A stretch of 64,000 nt of DNA. Source: Chthonomonas sp. UBA2785 (GTDB taxonomy: Bacteria; Armatimonadota; Fimbriimonadia; Fimbriimonadales; Fimbriimonadaceae). Shown here in pieces: positions 17,494 to 24,921 of the stretch. The notes below the pieces were generated by a model that was not told where the DNA came from, did no database searches, and worked only from the letters and a program-made list of their open reading frames with translations. The translations under genes were made by a program, and so were the position numbers. Position 1 is the stretch's first letter; each line of letters begins with the position of its first letter. Location: NCBI GenBank assembly GCA_002352215.1, contig DEIB01000038.1, positions 191,561 through 255,560 on the forward strand, given 5' to 3'.

Positions 17494-18675
17494 ATGATGA
17501 GCGGCCTCCCGCTGTGGGCAGATCTGAGTTTCTCAGTTCTGCCCCAGCAGCTAGTGAACGGACTCTTGCTCGGGGCAATTTACGCCCTGATCGCGCTGGG
17601 CTACACCATGGTGTACGGGGTACTCCGGCTGATCAACTTCGCCCACGGTGAAGTGTATATGCTGGGTGGCTACGTCGCCCTGTTCATCTCGTGGCAGTTC
17701 GGCTTCACGCAAGATGCGTTGATGCAGAACTCCACCCGAGAAGGGTCATTGCTTCTCCTCGGTCTCATGCTGATTGCCAGCATGTTGATCTGCGGCTTTA
17801 TTGGGCTGCTCATCGAATTCTTAGCCTATCGCCCGATGCGGAACCAACCCCGCATCGCGGCCCTCATTACGGCCATCGGGGTTTCTTTGCTCTTGCAATA
17901 CGCTGGGGCGCTTTTCCTCCCGAATTCTCCGCCGCCCTCGATCTCCGAAAAGGTGAATCCCTACCGTGGCGAGTGGCGCATCACTCTGAGCCAGCCCAGC
18001 GGCGAATCCGTGGCCGCGCTTGCGGCCGCCAAAGCCACGCTTGACCAGCGCACCCGCGAGTTCGATGAACAGATTAAGCAGGAGCGGAGCAAGTTCGACC
18101 TCAGTCCGGCCGGCGTGGCCATCCGCGACCAGAAGAACCAGGCCGACCAAGAGTTCAACCGAGCGCAGACTATCGTCAACGGTCAGAAGAGCGAAATCGT
18201 ATTGCCGCGCGGCCAGGTGGTGATGTTCATCACTTCCATCCTGCTGATGCTTGGCCTCAACTTGCTGGTCAACTTCACCAAAATGGGGCGCGCCATGCGG
18301 GCGGCCAGCCACGACTTTGACACCGCCTCTCTCATGGGGATAAACGTCAACAAGGTCGTTACCCTCACCTTCTTCATCGGCTCTGCGCTGGCTGGCGCGG
18401 GCGCGATGATGAACACCACGTTCCTCGGTACCCCAATGACCACTTTCTCCGGTGTGCAACCGGGCGTCAAGGCGTTCGTCGCCGCCGTTCTTGGCGGCAT
18501 TGGCAGCATTCCCGGCGCGGTGCTGGGTGGCCTGCTGATGGGTATGGCCGAAACCCTCGTGGTGTGGCTGGGTTATGGCTCGTACCGCGATGCGGTGGCC
18601 TTCGTCATCCTCATTCTCGTTTTGCTGTTCCGCCCCGGCGGAATCATGGGTTCAGCCGCGGTGGAGAAGGTCTAA
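17494..18675 (+). CDS. livH: branched-chain amino acid ABC permease LivH with extra helical insertion
   Basis: 393 residues, against about 300 for usual LivH. The N-terminal half (LVNGLLLGAIYALIALGYTMVYGVLRLINFAHGE) and the C-terminal half (MGRAMRAASHDFDTASLMGINVNKV, FSGVQPGVKAFVAAVLGGIGSIPGAVLGG) are canonical. Between them, about residues 165-232 form a charged, Gln/Lys/Glu/Asp-rich segment predicted helical, probably coiled coil (AALAAAKATLDQRTREFDEQ and on). It sits in the loop after a membrane helix. Starts 7 bp after livK. Confidence 0.93.
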   Translation: MMSGLPLWADLSFSVLPQQLVNGLLLGAIYALIALGYTMVYGVLRLINFAHGEVYMLGGYVALFISWQFGFTQDALMQNSTREGSLLLLGLMLIASMLICGFIGLLIEFLAYRPMRNQPRIAALITAIGVSLLLQYAGALFLPNSPPPSISEKVNPYRGEWRITLSQPSGESVAALAAAKATLDQRTREFDEQIKQERSKFDLSPAGVAIRDQKNQADQEFNRAQTIVNGQKSEIVLPRGQVVMFITSILLMLGLNLLVNFTKMGRAMRAASHDFDTASLMGINVNKVVTLTFFIGSALAGAGAMMNTTFLGTPMTTFSGVQPGVKAFVAAVLGGIGSIPGAVLGGLLMGMAETLVVWLGYGSYRDAVAFVILILVLLFRPGGIMGSAAVEKV

Positions 18676-19890
18676 ATGACGGGCATTTCCAATTCGTTCT
18701 GGCCGGTGCGCCTTGCCTCCGTCGTGGGGGTGGTGGCCCTTTGCTTTGCCCTGGACCGCGTGGTGCTGGCCGCAGCCCCCGCGCAGTACCGGCTGCTCAT
18801 CCTGGCTTCCCTCTTCGTGATCCTCGCGGTCAGCCTCAACCTCATCAACGGGATTACCGGGCAGTTCTCCATCGGCCACGCGGCCTTTGCGATGATCGGC
18901 GCTTACACGGCGGGCACCCTTAGCAAGAATCCCACTTTCGCCAATATGCCGCCGGCCCAGCTCTTGGCGGTAATGACTTTGATCGGGGCGCTAACGGCGG
19001 CGACGTTTGGGTTCATCGTTGGCTTGCCTTCCCTGCGCTTGCGGGGTGACTATCTGGCCATTGTCACGCTTGGTTTCGGCGAAATCATCCGCATCGTCAC
19101 CAATGCCACCGAATCTCTCGGCGGCTCGTACGGCATGCCGGTAGCCCCTAAGGTTCAACTTTTGTGGTGGTCACTCCTGATGATGGCCGTCTGCATTGCA
19201 CTTTGCCGCAATCTGCTAAAGACCACCCACGGTCTCACCTTCCTCGCCGTGCGCGAAGATGAAGTGGCGGGCCTGGCCATGGGCGTCAACGTGACCATGA
19301 CCAAGGTAGTGGCATTCGTCATCGGCGCGGCCTTTGCGGGGGCGGCAGGGGCGATTCTTGCCCACACCGAGGCCTTCATCAGCCCGCGCACGTTCCCCAT
19401 GGAAATGAGCTTCATCATTCTCACCATGGTGGTGCTCGGTGGCACTGGTTCCATCACGGGATCGGCATTGGCGGCCGTGGTATTGTTCGCGATTCCCGAA
19501 TACCTGCGCACCCTCACCGACGCGCAAGGCAAGGCGTACGAAATGAACGCGGGCCTCTTCATGGGAGTCCTCATTGGCATCATGATCGCCGTGGCGGCCA
19601 GCAAGTGGATCCAAACCAACGTCCACGAAAAGGGCAAGAAGCTGGGCTTCTATGCCGGTGCGTGGTTGGCAGTGATCCCGCTGGGCTTCCTGTTCCAGAC
19701 CATTCTGCACCTCTCGCCCACGCTCAAGCAGTTGTCGTTTGGGATCGATATCCTGCGCTACGCCGTCTTTGCGGTCGTGCTCATCGCGCTCATGTTGCTG
19801 CGGCCCCAGGGCATCTTTGGCCACCACGAGATTGGTTGGCATTGGTTCCGCAAGCGGCCCGCAGGCGCCACGGAAGGAGGGGCTGCGTGA
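18676..19890 (+). CDS. livM: branched-chain amino acid ABC permease LivM
   Basis: 404-residue polytopic permease. The family core is clear: SLNLINGITGQFSIGHAAFAMIGAY, GLPSLRLRGDYLAIVTLGFGEIIRIV, VREDEVAGLAMGVNVTMTKV, and FPMEMSFIILTMVVLGGTGSITG. It pairs with LivH to form the membrane channel. The ATG follows the livH stop directly, and the stop overlaps the livG GTG start. Confidence 0.95.
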   Translation: MTGISNSFWPVRLASVVGVVALCFALDRVVLAAAPAQYRLLILASLFVILAVSLNLINGITGQFSIGHAAFAMIGAYTAGTLSKNPTFANMPPAQLLAVMTLIGALTAATFGFIVGLPSLRLRGDYLAIVTLGFGEIIRIVTNATESLGGSYGMPVAPKVQLLWWSLLMMAVCIALCRNLLKTTHGLTFLAVREDEVAGLAMGVNVTMTKVVAFVIGAAFAGAAGAILAHTEAFISPRTFPMEMSFIILTMVVLGGTGSITGSALAAVVLFAIPEYLRTLTDAQGKAYEMNAGLFMGVLIGIMIAVAASKWIQTNVHEKGKKLGFYAGAWLAVIPLGFLFQTILHLSPTLKQLSFGIDILRYAVFAVVLIALMLLRPQGIFGHHEIGWHWFRKRPAGATEGGAA

Positions 19891-20663
19891 GCGAAGCGCA
19901 ACCGATCCTGCGGCTGGACGAAGCGACGATCAAGTTCGGCGGCCTCACGGCTGTGAACAAGGTCTCCTTTGAACTCAATCGCGGCGACATCTTCGGCCTC
20001 ATCGGCCCCAACGGCGCCGGAAAGACCACGTGCTTTAACCTCATTACCGGGGTCTACAAGCCGACCAGCGGGGAGATCTACTTCCAAGGTCAGCCCATTG
20101 GCGGCCTCGCTCCCAACAAGATCGCCACACGTGGGATCTGCCGCACCTTCCAGAACATTCGTCTCTTTAGCGCGCTCAGCAGCGTAGAGAACGTGATGAT
20201 TGGGGCGCACTTGCGCCACAAGGTGCCCCTGGTGGGGGCCTTGATGCTCTCCGCCAAGTCGGTGGCCGAAACCAGCGCCCTGCGCGAGCACGCCATGCAT
20301 TTGCTGGAACTGGTGAACCTGGCGGACTACGCCAACCACCGCAGTGCCGATATGAGCTACGGCAAGCAGCGCCGGCTAGAAATTGCCCGCGCCCTCGCCA
20401 CCGACCCGGAACTCATCCTGCTGGACGAGCCCGCGGCCGGGATGAACCCTCAAGAAAAGGAAGAGCTGCTCTACACGGTGCGCCGGATCCGGGATGAACT
20501 GAACAAGACGGTCTTGGTTATCGAGCACGATATGCGCTTCGTGATGGGCCTGTGCGAGCGGATTGTGGTGCTGGACCACGGCGAAGAAATCGCGCAAGGA
20601 CCGCCCGACGCCATTCGAAACAACCCGAAAGTCATTGAGGCTTATCTGGGTGAGCCCGCTTAA
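19887..20663 (+). CDS. livG: branched-chain amino acid ABC transporter ATPase LivG
   Basis: 258 residues from the GTG at 19887 (GTGA overlap with livM, GGAAGGAGG just upstream). Walker A GPNGAGKTTCF, the LivG-specific RTFQNIRLF, signature DMSYGKQRRLEIARAL (family version LSYGxQR), Walker B LILLDEPAAGMNP and the H-loop VIEHDMRFVM. It powers the LivHM channel. Its usual partner LivF is not encoded next; the following gene begins inside the last 14 bp of livG and is unrelated. Confidence 0.95.
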   Translation: MSEAQPILRLDEATIKFGGLTAVNKVSFELNRGDIFGLIGPNGAGKTTCFNLITGVYKPTSGEIYFQGQPIGGLAPNKIATRGICRTFQNIRLFSALSSVENVMIGAHLRHKVPLVGALMLSAKSVAETSALREHAMHLLELVNLADYANHRSADMSYGKQRRLEIARALATDPELILLDEPAAGMNPQEKEELLYTVRRIRDELNKTVLVIEHDMRFVMGLCERIVVLDHGEEIAQGPPDAIRNNPKVIEAYLGEPA

Positions 20664-21666
20664 GCTGACTCCTCTCGCATTGTGCGCGGTGGTCTTGGCC
20701 ACCGCCTGCACAACGCCGGTAAAGACTTCGCCGCGCCTCAAAGAGTCCGGGTTTTCCGCCGCCGAGATCGAAGTCGCACCGGATTTGGAGAAGAAGTTCG
20801 TTCAAGCCCAGAACCGCATGGCCATCCAGACCTTGGCCGCGTTGGTGAAGGCGCAAAGCGAACCTGCCCCCCTGATGGTAGCGCACGATTCCGCCCTGCG
20901 GGTGCTGGGAGCCCTGCTGCGCGCCTCCGACGGGCCAACCTACACCAAGCTCTCACAATGCCTCCTCATCCCGGAGAAGGACGACCTGACGTACCATGTG
21001 GTTTTGCGCCGCCGTCTGGCCGCCCTGAATCATCTCGACAACTACCAACACGGGGCGGGTATCTGGATGGTGTGGCCCGTTTCGCCGAATAGCGGGTACG
21101 TCAACGAGATGAACAAGTATCTCGAGGTGGATGTTTACCGGCTCGGCAGCGCTCGGATCGGTGCGCGAAAGGAACTGGATCGCTGGGCCAAAGTGAGGGA
21201 TGAAGCCTTCCCGAGCCCCTTTGCCAGCTTGGGGGCGCAAGATGCCATCATCGCGGCGTCTCTGGCGCGGGTTCAGGTGGGAGAAGCCAAGTCAACATCG
21301 AATCCAGAAATCGGGGTGGCCGAAGGCGGGCCGGACCTGCAATGGGTGTTCTCGCGCATGCCGCTCGATGACCCCACCGCATTGCCCACCGGTACGGAGA
21401 CAAGCTACGCCGTCCCTTGGCCTGAAGACACGGCCATCCTAACTGACCTCGAACAGAACTACAAGGCACTGGGATGGGATTTCCTTTTGGGCGCGAACGA
21501 TTTCCGGGGTATCAACCAAGAGTTGAACCGCAACAGTTCGCTTGATGGTTTCAAAAGCGTGGTGGTTGGGGATTGGCAGTTAAGCACCGGACCCCGTACA
21601 TTTGCTTACTTGATTCACAAGCCAACCCGGGCCATCATCGTTACGGCTTATCTTCCCGCTCGGTAG
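20650..21666 (+). CDS. lipoprotein, possibly distant serpin fold
   Basis: 338 residues from a GTG at 20650 (GAGG 9 nt upstream), giving a lipoprotein signal ending LATAC. The region MVAHDSALRVLGALLRASDGPTYTKLSQCL follows the serpin pattern S-x-x-S-A-L-x-x-L-x-x-G-A-x-G-x-T. The C-terminus TFAYLIHKPTRAIIVTAYLPAR resembles the closing strands of serpins (F-x-F-L-I-R-x-x-x-T-x-x-I-L-F-x-G). The reactive-loop hinge is not convincing, so the assignment is weak. It is translationally coupled to livG, where livF normally sits. Confidence 0.55.
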   Translation: MSPLKLTPLALCAVVLATACTTPVKTSPRLKESGFSAAEIEVAPDLEKKFVQAQNRMAIQTLAALVKAQSEPAPLMVAHDSALRVLGALLRASDGPTYTKLSQCLLIPEKDDLTYHVVLRRRLAALNHLDNYQHGAGIWMVWPVSPNSGYVNEMNKYLEVDVYRLGSARIGARKELDRWAKVRDEAFPSPFASLGAQDAIIAASLARVQVGEAKSTSNPEIGVAEGGPDLQWVFSRMPLDDPTALPTGTETSYAVPWPEDTAILTDLEQNYKALGWDFLLGANDFRGINQELNRNSSLDGFKSVVVGDWQLSTGPRTFAYLIHKPTRAIIVTAYLPAR

Positions 21667-21811
21667 CCATTGATCGCACCCAAGCGAACATACTAGACTT
21701 ACTCCGTATTGTTACGGGTTTCCTCCACCGTAAGTTCAAGATCACTCCCCTAGCGCCCTTTCCATTGGCATAATTTGTGCGTCTCAGTTGTTGCAACCGG
21801 GAGTCACTATC

Positions 21812-22447
21812 ATGAAACTCAATCGAGTCTTTGGCGCGGGCATTCTCGTGGCGGTCGCCGCGTTTGCACAAGCCGACACTTTAAAGTTCAAGGGCCTTGA
21901 TGCCAACAAGAGCCAAAACGTCACCATCAAGTACGATGGCGCCAGCCTTACGGTGGGTGCGGGCCTCGCTCGTCTCTCGCTCAACGGCGGCCCGGACCAC
22001 TTCGGTCTGTGTGTCGACCTCGACCACTGGAACACCAATGGTCTGACCTACGACGTCAACGTCAAGCCGATCGCCCAGCAAGGCCCCAATGCCACGCGCG
22101 CTGCCTACCTGCTCAACACGTTCTCTTCGACCGTGACCAGCAAGGCCCAGGGTGCCGCCCTGCAGCTCGCCGTGTGGGACGTGATCTACGACAACGGTGA
22201 CGGCTTCTCCAAGGGTCGCTTCCGCACCAGCAGCGTCTCCACCGACGCCCTGCTGACGGCCAACACCTACCTCCAGCAGTCCGTGAGCCAAACGAGCGCG
22301 GCCGCTGTGTGGTACGAAGCCAAGAATCACGGCAAGTACAACAAGAGCAACCAGGACTTCATGGCCGCCGCCGTTCCGGAACCGGCCAGCATGATTGCCC
22401 TCGGGGCGGGCCTCCTCGCCCTCGCTCGACGACGCCGCCGCGCCTAA
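21812..22447 (+). CDS. PEP-CTERM protein with possible internal Cys-Gln thioester
   Basis: 211 residues. A signal peptide (MKLNRVFGAGILVAVAAFAQA) is followed by a beta-rich domain and a C-terminal sorting signal: VPEP, a hydrophobic helix, then RRRRRA. PEP-CTERM tails are cut by exosortase and place proteins at the outer surface. C67 lies in FGLCVDL and Q118 in LQLAVWD; these match the (Y/F)-C-(I/V) and (T/L)-Q-x-A-(I/V)-W motifs of thioester adhesin domains. The upstream ATG at 21788 is less likely because the signal peptide starts at 21812. No exosortase gene is in the window. Confidence 0.85.
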   Translation: MKLNRVFGAGILVAVAAFAQADTLKFKGLDANKSQNVTIKYDGASLTVGAGLARLSLNGGPDHFGLCVDLDHWNTNGLTYDVNVKPIAQQGPNATRAAYLLNTFSSTVTSKAQGAALQLAVWDVIYDNGDGFSKGRFRTSSVSTDALLTANTYLQQSVSQTSAAAVWYEAKNHGKYNKSNQDFMAAAVPEPASMIALGAGLLALARRRRRA

Positions 22448-22469
22448 GCCTGGCTTGTCCCCGACTCGA

Positions 22470-22508
22470 CGCCCGAAGGTTCCGTAACGAACCCTCGGGC
22501 GTTTTCTT
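22470..22508 (+). terminator. intrinsic terminator after the PEP-CTERM gene
   Basis: A 13-bp stem with one mismatch (22470-22482 with 22489-22501), a 6-nt loop, then TTTTCTTT. Confidence 0.85.
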
Positions 22509-22551
22509 TCGTCAAAGCCTCCAAGCCAAGGTGAACATCCAACCTTTTGGC

Positions 22552-22574
22552 GTGATATATCAGTAAAATATCAC
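22552..22574 (+). promoter_or_regulatory. inverted-repeat operator candidate before the ArsR-B12 gene
   Basis: GTGATAT, 9 nt, ATATCAC: a perfect 7-bp inverted repeat. A nested 10-bp palindrome TGATATATCA lies at 22553-22562, and a -10-like TAAAAT (22564-22569) lies inside the repeat. The right arm ends 13 bp before the ATG and touches the GGAG ribosome site. This is where an autoregulating ArsR-family repressor would bind. Confidence 0.55.
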
Positions 22575-22587
22575 TGGAGCATATCGA

Positions 22588-23550
22588 ATGGACATTGTGA
22601 TGTTGCTGTTGCGCGAGATAAGCGAGGTCTCAAAGCGCACCATCTTGGCCGAACTCAAGAGCGGCCCACGCAACGTCACCGAGCTTGTGCTCGCCAGTGG
22701 CCTGAAGCAGCCAAACGTCAGCAACCACCTCGCCAAGATGCGTGCCAAGGGAATCATTCGCTCCCACAAGGTGGGCCGGCAAGTGTATTACAGCCTGGCC
22801 GGACCGGACGTTGAGACGGCGTTGACCAATCTCCTGAGCCCCCAAGACGCTGCCGACGAACCGGAGATCATTCTCGACCGGACACTGGTCAAGAAGTTTG
22901 CCCGCGCCGCCTGCGCTGCGAATGAAGCCGAATGCACGCAGATTGTGGACGCCCTTCTCCGCGCCCAAGAGGAGCCCGAGACGATCTACGAGCAACTCTT
23001 CGCCGAATCCATGGCGCTGATTGGCGAATGGTGGATGGTCGAAGCGATTGACGAAGGCCAAGAGCACCTGGCGAGCGCCATTGTCGAGCGCCTCATGGCG
23101 CGCGTGTCGCATTTCTCAACGGTGGCCGGGCTGACCAGCAACAATACGGCCCTGGTAGGCTGCTGCGCCGGCAATTGGCACTCCATCGGTGCCCGCATGG
23201 TCGCCGATGTGATGCGGATGGCAGGCTGGCGGGTGATGTACTTGGGCGCGAACGTGCCCACCGAAGCCTTTATCAAGGCCGCCAAGGAGCACGCCCCCGA
23301 AATGGTGATGGTGAGCTGCGCCACGGGTGAAACCATGACCGAGTGCTTGGAACTCATCGAACGCCTGGACGACTGCCGGGGGGCCGAGAAGCAGTTCTCC
23401 ATCGGCGTCGGCGGCCGGGCCGTGACCGAAAGCCCCCAGCCCTGCCTGGATGCCGGCGCAGACTTCGTGGCCACCCACCTGCGTGCCATTCGGCACATGG
23501 TATTGCCGGAATACGAGCGCGGCGGTGCCTTCCCGAGCGGCGTCTTCTAA
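22588..23550 (+). CDS. ArsR-family HTH fused to CarH-like cobalamin-binding domain
   Basis: 320 residues. Residues 1-85: winged HTH of ArsR type (KRTILAELKSGPRNVTELVLASGLKQPNVSNHLAKMRAKG, then VGRQVYYSL). Residues ~95-180: helical B12-cap domain with W149, nine residues, then E159-H160, the W-x9-EH motif of AdoCbl photoreceptors of the CarH/LitR type. Residues ~185-310: Rossmann cobalamin domain with N196-x-H198-x-x-G201, where H198 would be the lower axial ligand (usual motif D-x-H-x-x-G), then GANVP and CATGETM. Expected role: a cytoplasmic repressor responding to cobalamin and perhaps to light. CarH itself uses a MerR-type HTH. GGAG precedes the ATG. The targets are unknown; nothing nearby is carotenoid- or B12-related. 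Confidence 0.85.
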   Translation: MDIVMLLLREISEVSKRTILAELKSGPRNVTELVLASGLKQPNVSNHLAKMRAKGIIRSHKVGRQVYYSLAGPDVETALTNLLSPQDAADEPEIILDRTLVKKFARAACAANEAECTQIVDALLRAQEEPETIYEQLFAESMALIGEWWMVEAIDEGQEHLASAIVERLMARVSHFSTVAGLTSNNTALVGCCAGNWHSIGARMVADVMRMAGWRVMYLGANVPTEAFIKAAKEHAPEMVMVSCATGETMTECLELIERLDDCRGAEKQFSIGVGGRAVTESPQPCLDAGADFVATHLRAIRHMVLPEYERGGAFPSGVF

Positions 23551-23570
23551 GTCACCGTAAGCACAAACAA

Positions 23571-23611
23571 AAACGCCCCTCGCGGCCCGGATTCGGGCTC
23601 AAGGGGCGTTT
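23571..23611. terminator. bidirectional terminator between ArsR-B12 gene and rplT
   Basis: A 10-bp outer stem (AAACGCCCCT with AGGGGCGTTT) encloses an inner GCCCG/CGGGC stem. Runs of A and T flank both sides. Confidence 0.85.
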
Positions 23612-23637
23612 TGCCTTTTTGGAATGGAAGGAAAAAG

Positions 23638-23985
23638 TTAGGCCAAGGCTTCCTTCACGAGCGCGCGGAACGCGTCCATGTCGGCAATGGCGAGCTCGGA
23701 CAGCATCTTGCGGTTCACTTGCATGCCCTTTTCGGACATCGCGTGGATCAAGTCGCTGTACTTGGTGTCGCATTCGTGGCAAGCGGCGCTGATACGCACA
23801 ATCCACTGCCGCCGAAAATCGCGCTTCTTAGCGCGGCGGTCGCGGAAGGCGTACTGCCCCGACTTCATTACCTGCTCGTGGGCATTCTTAAAGGCGCCAC
23901 TCTTGCGCCCGAAGTACCCCGAGGCCTTCTTCAATATCTTGCGGTGGCGCTTTTGGCGCATGATCCCGCGTTTGACTCGTGCCAT
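23638..23985 (-). CDS. rplT: 50S ribosomal protein L20
   Basis: 115 residues, full length. It starts MARVKRGIMRQKRHRKILK, continues with GYFGRKSGAFKNAHEQVMKSGQYAFRDRR and ends with the C-terminal domain MSEKGMQVNRKMLSELA. It binds 23S rRNA early in 50S assembly and in some bacteria represses its own operon. Last gene of infC-rpmI-rplT. Confidence 0.98.
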   Translation of the reverse strand: MARVKRGIMRQKRHRKILKKASGYFGRKSGAFKNAHEQVMKSGQYAFRDRRAKKRDFRRQWIVRISAACHECDTKYSDLIHAMSEKGMQVNRKMLSELAIADMDAFRALVKEALA

Positions 23986-24071
23986 GTTTTGTTGTCTCCT
24001 TTAGGTTCCTGCCTTCGCAGGGGTCGAACCAGTTCCCAGCCCTCTCAGGCGGTAGTGGTAGAGGCTCGGGC

Positions 24072-24272
24072 TCAGAGCCCGAGCAGTCGGCGAACGCGGC
24101 GGCGTTCGGTCTTGCTCAGTTCGGCATCTTGGTCCAGTCGTCGCTTTTGCGCACCGCTCTTGTTAAAGAACATGTGGTTGTTGTACGACTTACGCCGAAT
24201 GATCTTGCCCGTCCCCGAGATCTTGAACCGCTTCGCTGCTGTCTTGCTTGTCTTCAGTTTTGCCTTGGGCAT
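24072..24272 (-). CDS. rpmI: 50S ribosomal protein L35
   Basis: 66 residues. MPKAKLKTSKTAAKRFKISGTGKI and the RRKSYNNHMFFNKS-x-KRRRL-like core are typical of L35. AGGAAG lies 6 nt before the ATG, supporting this start, which falls inside the 3' end of infC (83-bp overlap). Confidence 0.97.
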   Translation of the reverse strand: MPKAKLKTSKTAAKRFKISGTGKIIRRKSYNNHMFFNKSGAQKRRLDQDAELSKTERRRVRRLLGL

Positions 24273-24824
24273 TCTTTTTGCTTCCTATGGCCTTGGGGTT
24301 TATCACCACGACCATTTCCATTCCGCTCATCACGGGATCCCGGTCAGGTTTCCCAATCTCCTCTACGCGCTCAATGAGCTTCATTAAGCGTGCTCGGCCC
24401 ACTTCGGGGTGAGTTAGCTGCTTCTTGCGGAAGCGGCAAACCACACGCACCTTGTGGCCTTCTTCAAGGAACTTGATCGTCGAGCGCACCGCCACCATCA
24501 GGTCGTGGTCCGCAATCACCGGGCTTATTTTTATACCCTTGACTTCTTGCTTCTTAGGCTTGTTGTCCTTTGTCCGCTTGGCGAGCTCGTACTTGTACTT
24601 GCCGTAATCCACGATGCGGCACACCGGCGGATCGGCCTGAGCGGCCACCAAAACGAGGTCAAGCCCTTCGGCCTGTGCTCGATTCACAGCCTCCCGGGTA
24701 TCCAGGACCCCTAGCTGCGCGCCATCGGACCCGATGACCCGCACCTCCTTCAAACGAAACAGCCGTTCGTTGATGTCCGGGAGCGGCTCACGCCGGACCG
24801 GACGTCGGCCCATGCGGCCTATGG
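24190..24824 (-). CDS. infC: translation initiation factor IF-3, probable AUA start
   Basis: About 210 residues: N-terminal domain (INERLFRLKEVRVIGSDGAQLGVL), linker (YGKYKYELAKRTKDNKPKKQ), C-terminal domain (KGIKISPVIADHDLMVAVRSTIKFLEEGHKVRVVCRFR, then MSGMEMVVVINPK). A charged tail of ~28 residues runs on into rpmI. IF-3 selects start codons on the 30S subunit. The first in-frame ATG (24813) has GAGGT 15 nt away, too far. The codon three places upstream, ATA (24822-24820), has GAGGT at 6 nt, and an in-frame TGA lies just before. IF-3 genes classically use non-standard starts for autoregulation. Coordinates include the short open upstream stretch; the start is 24822 (ATA) or 24813 (ATG). Confidence 0.93.
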
Positions 24825-24921
24825 ACGTACCTCACTGCAAGAAATGGTATGCGTCATTCGGTTCCATTCTACTATCGGCAACACCAAGAAAGGAAAGGAG
24901 GGCGGTAACCTCCCTAGTCAC

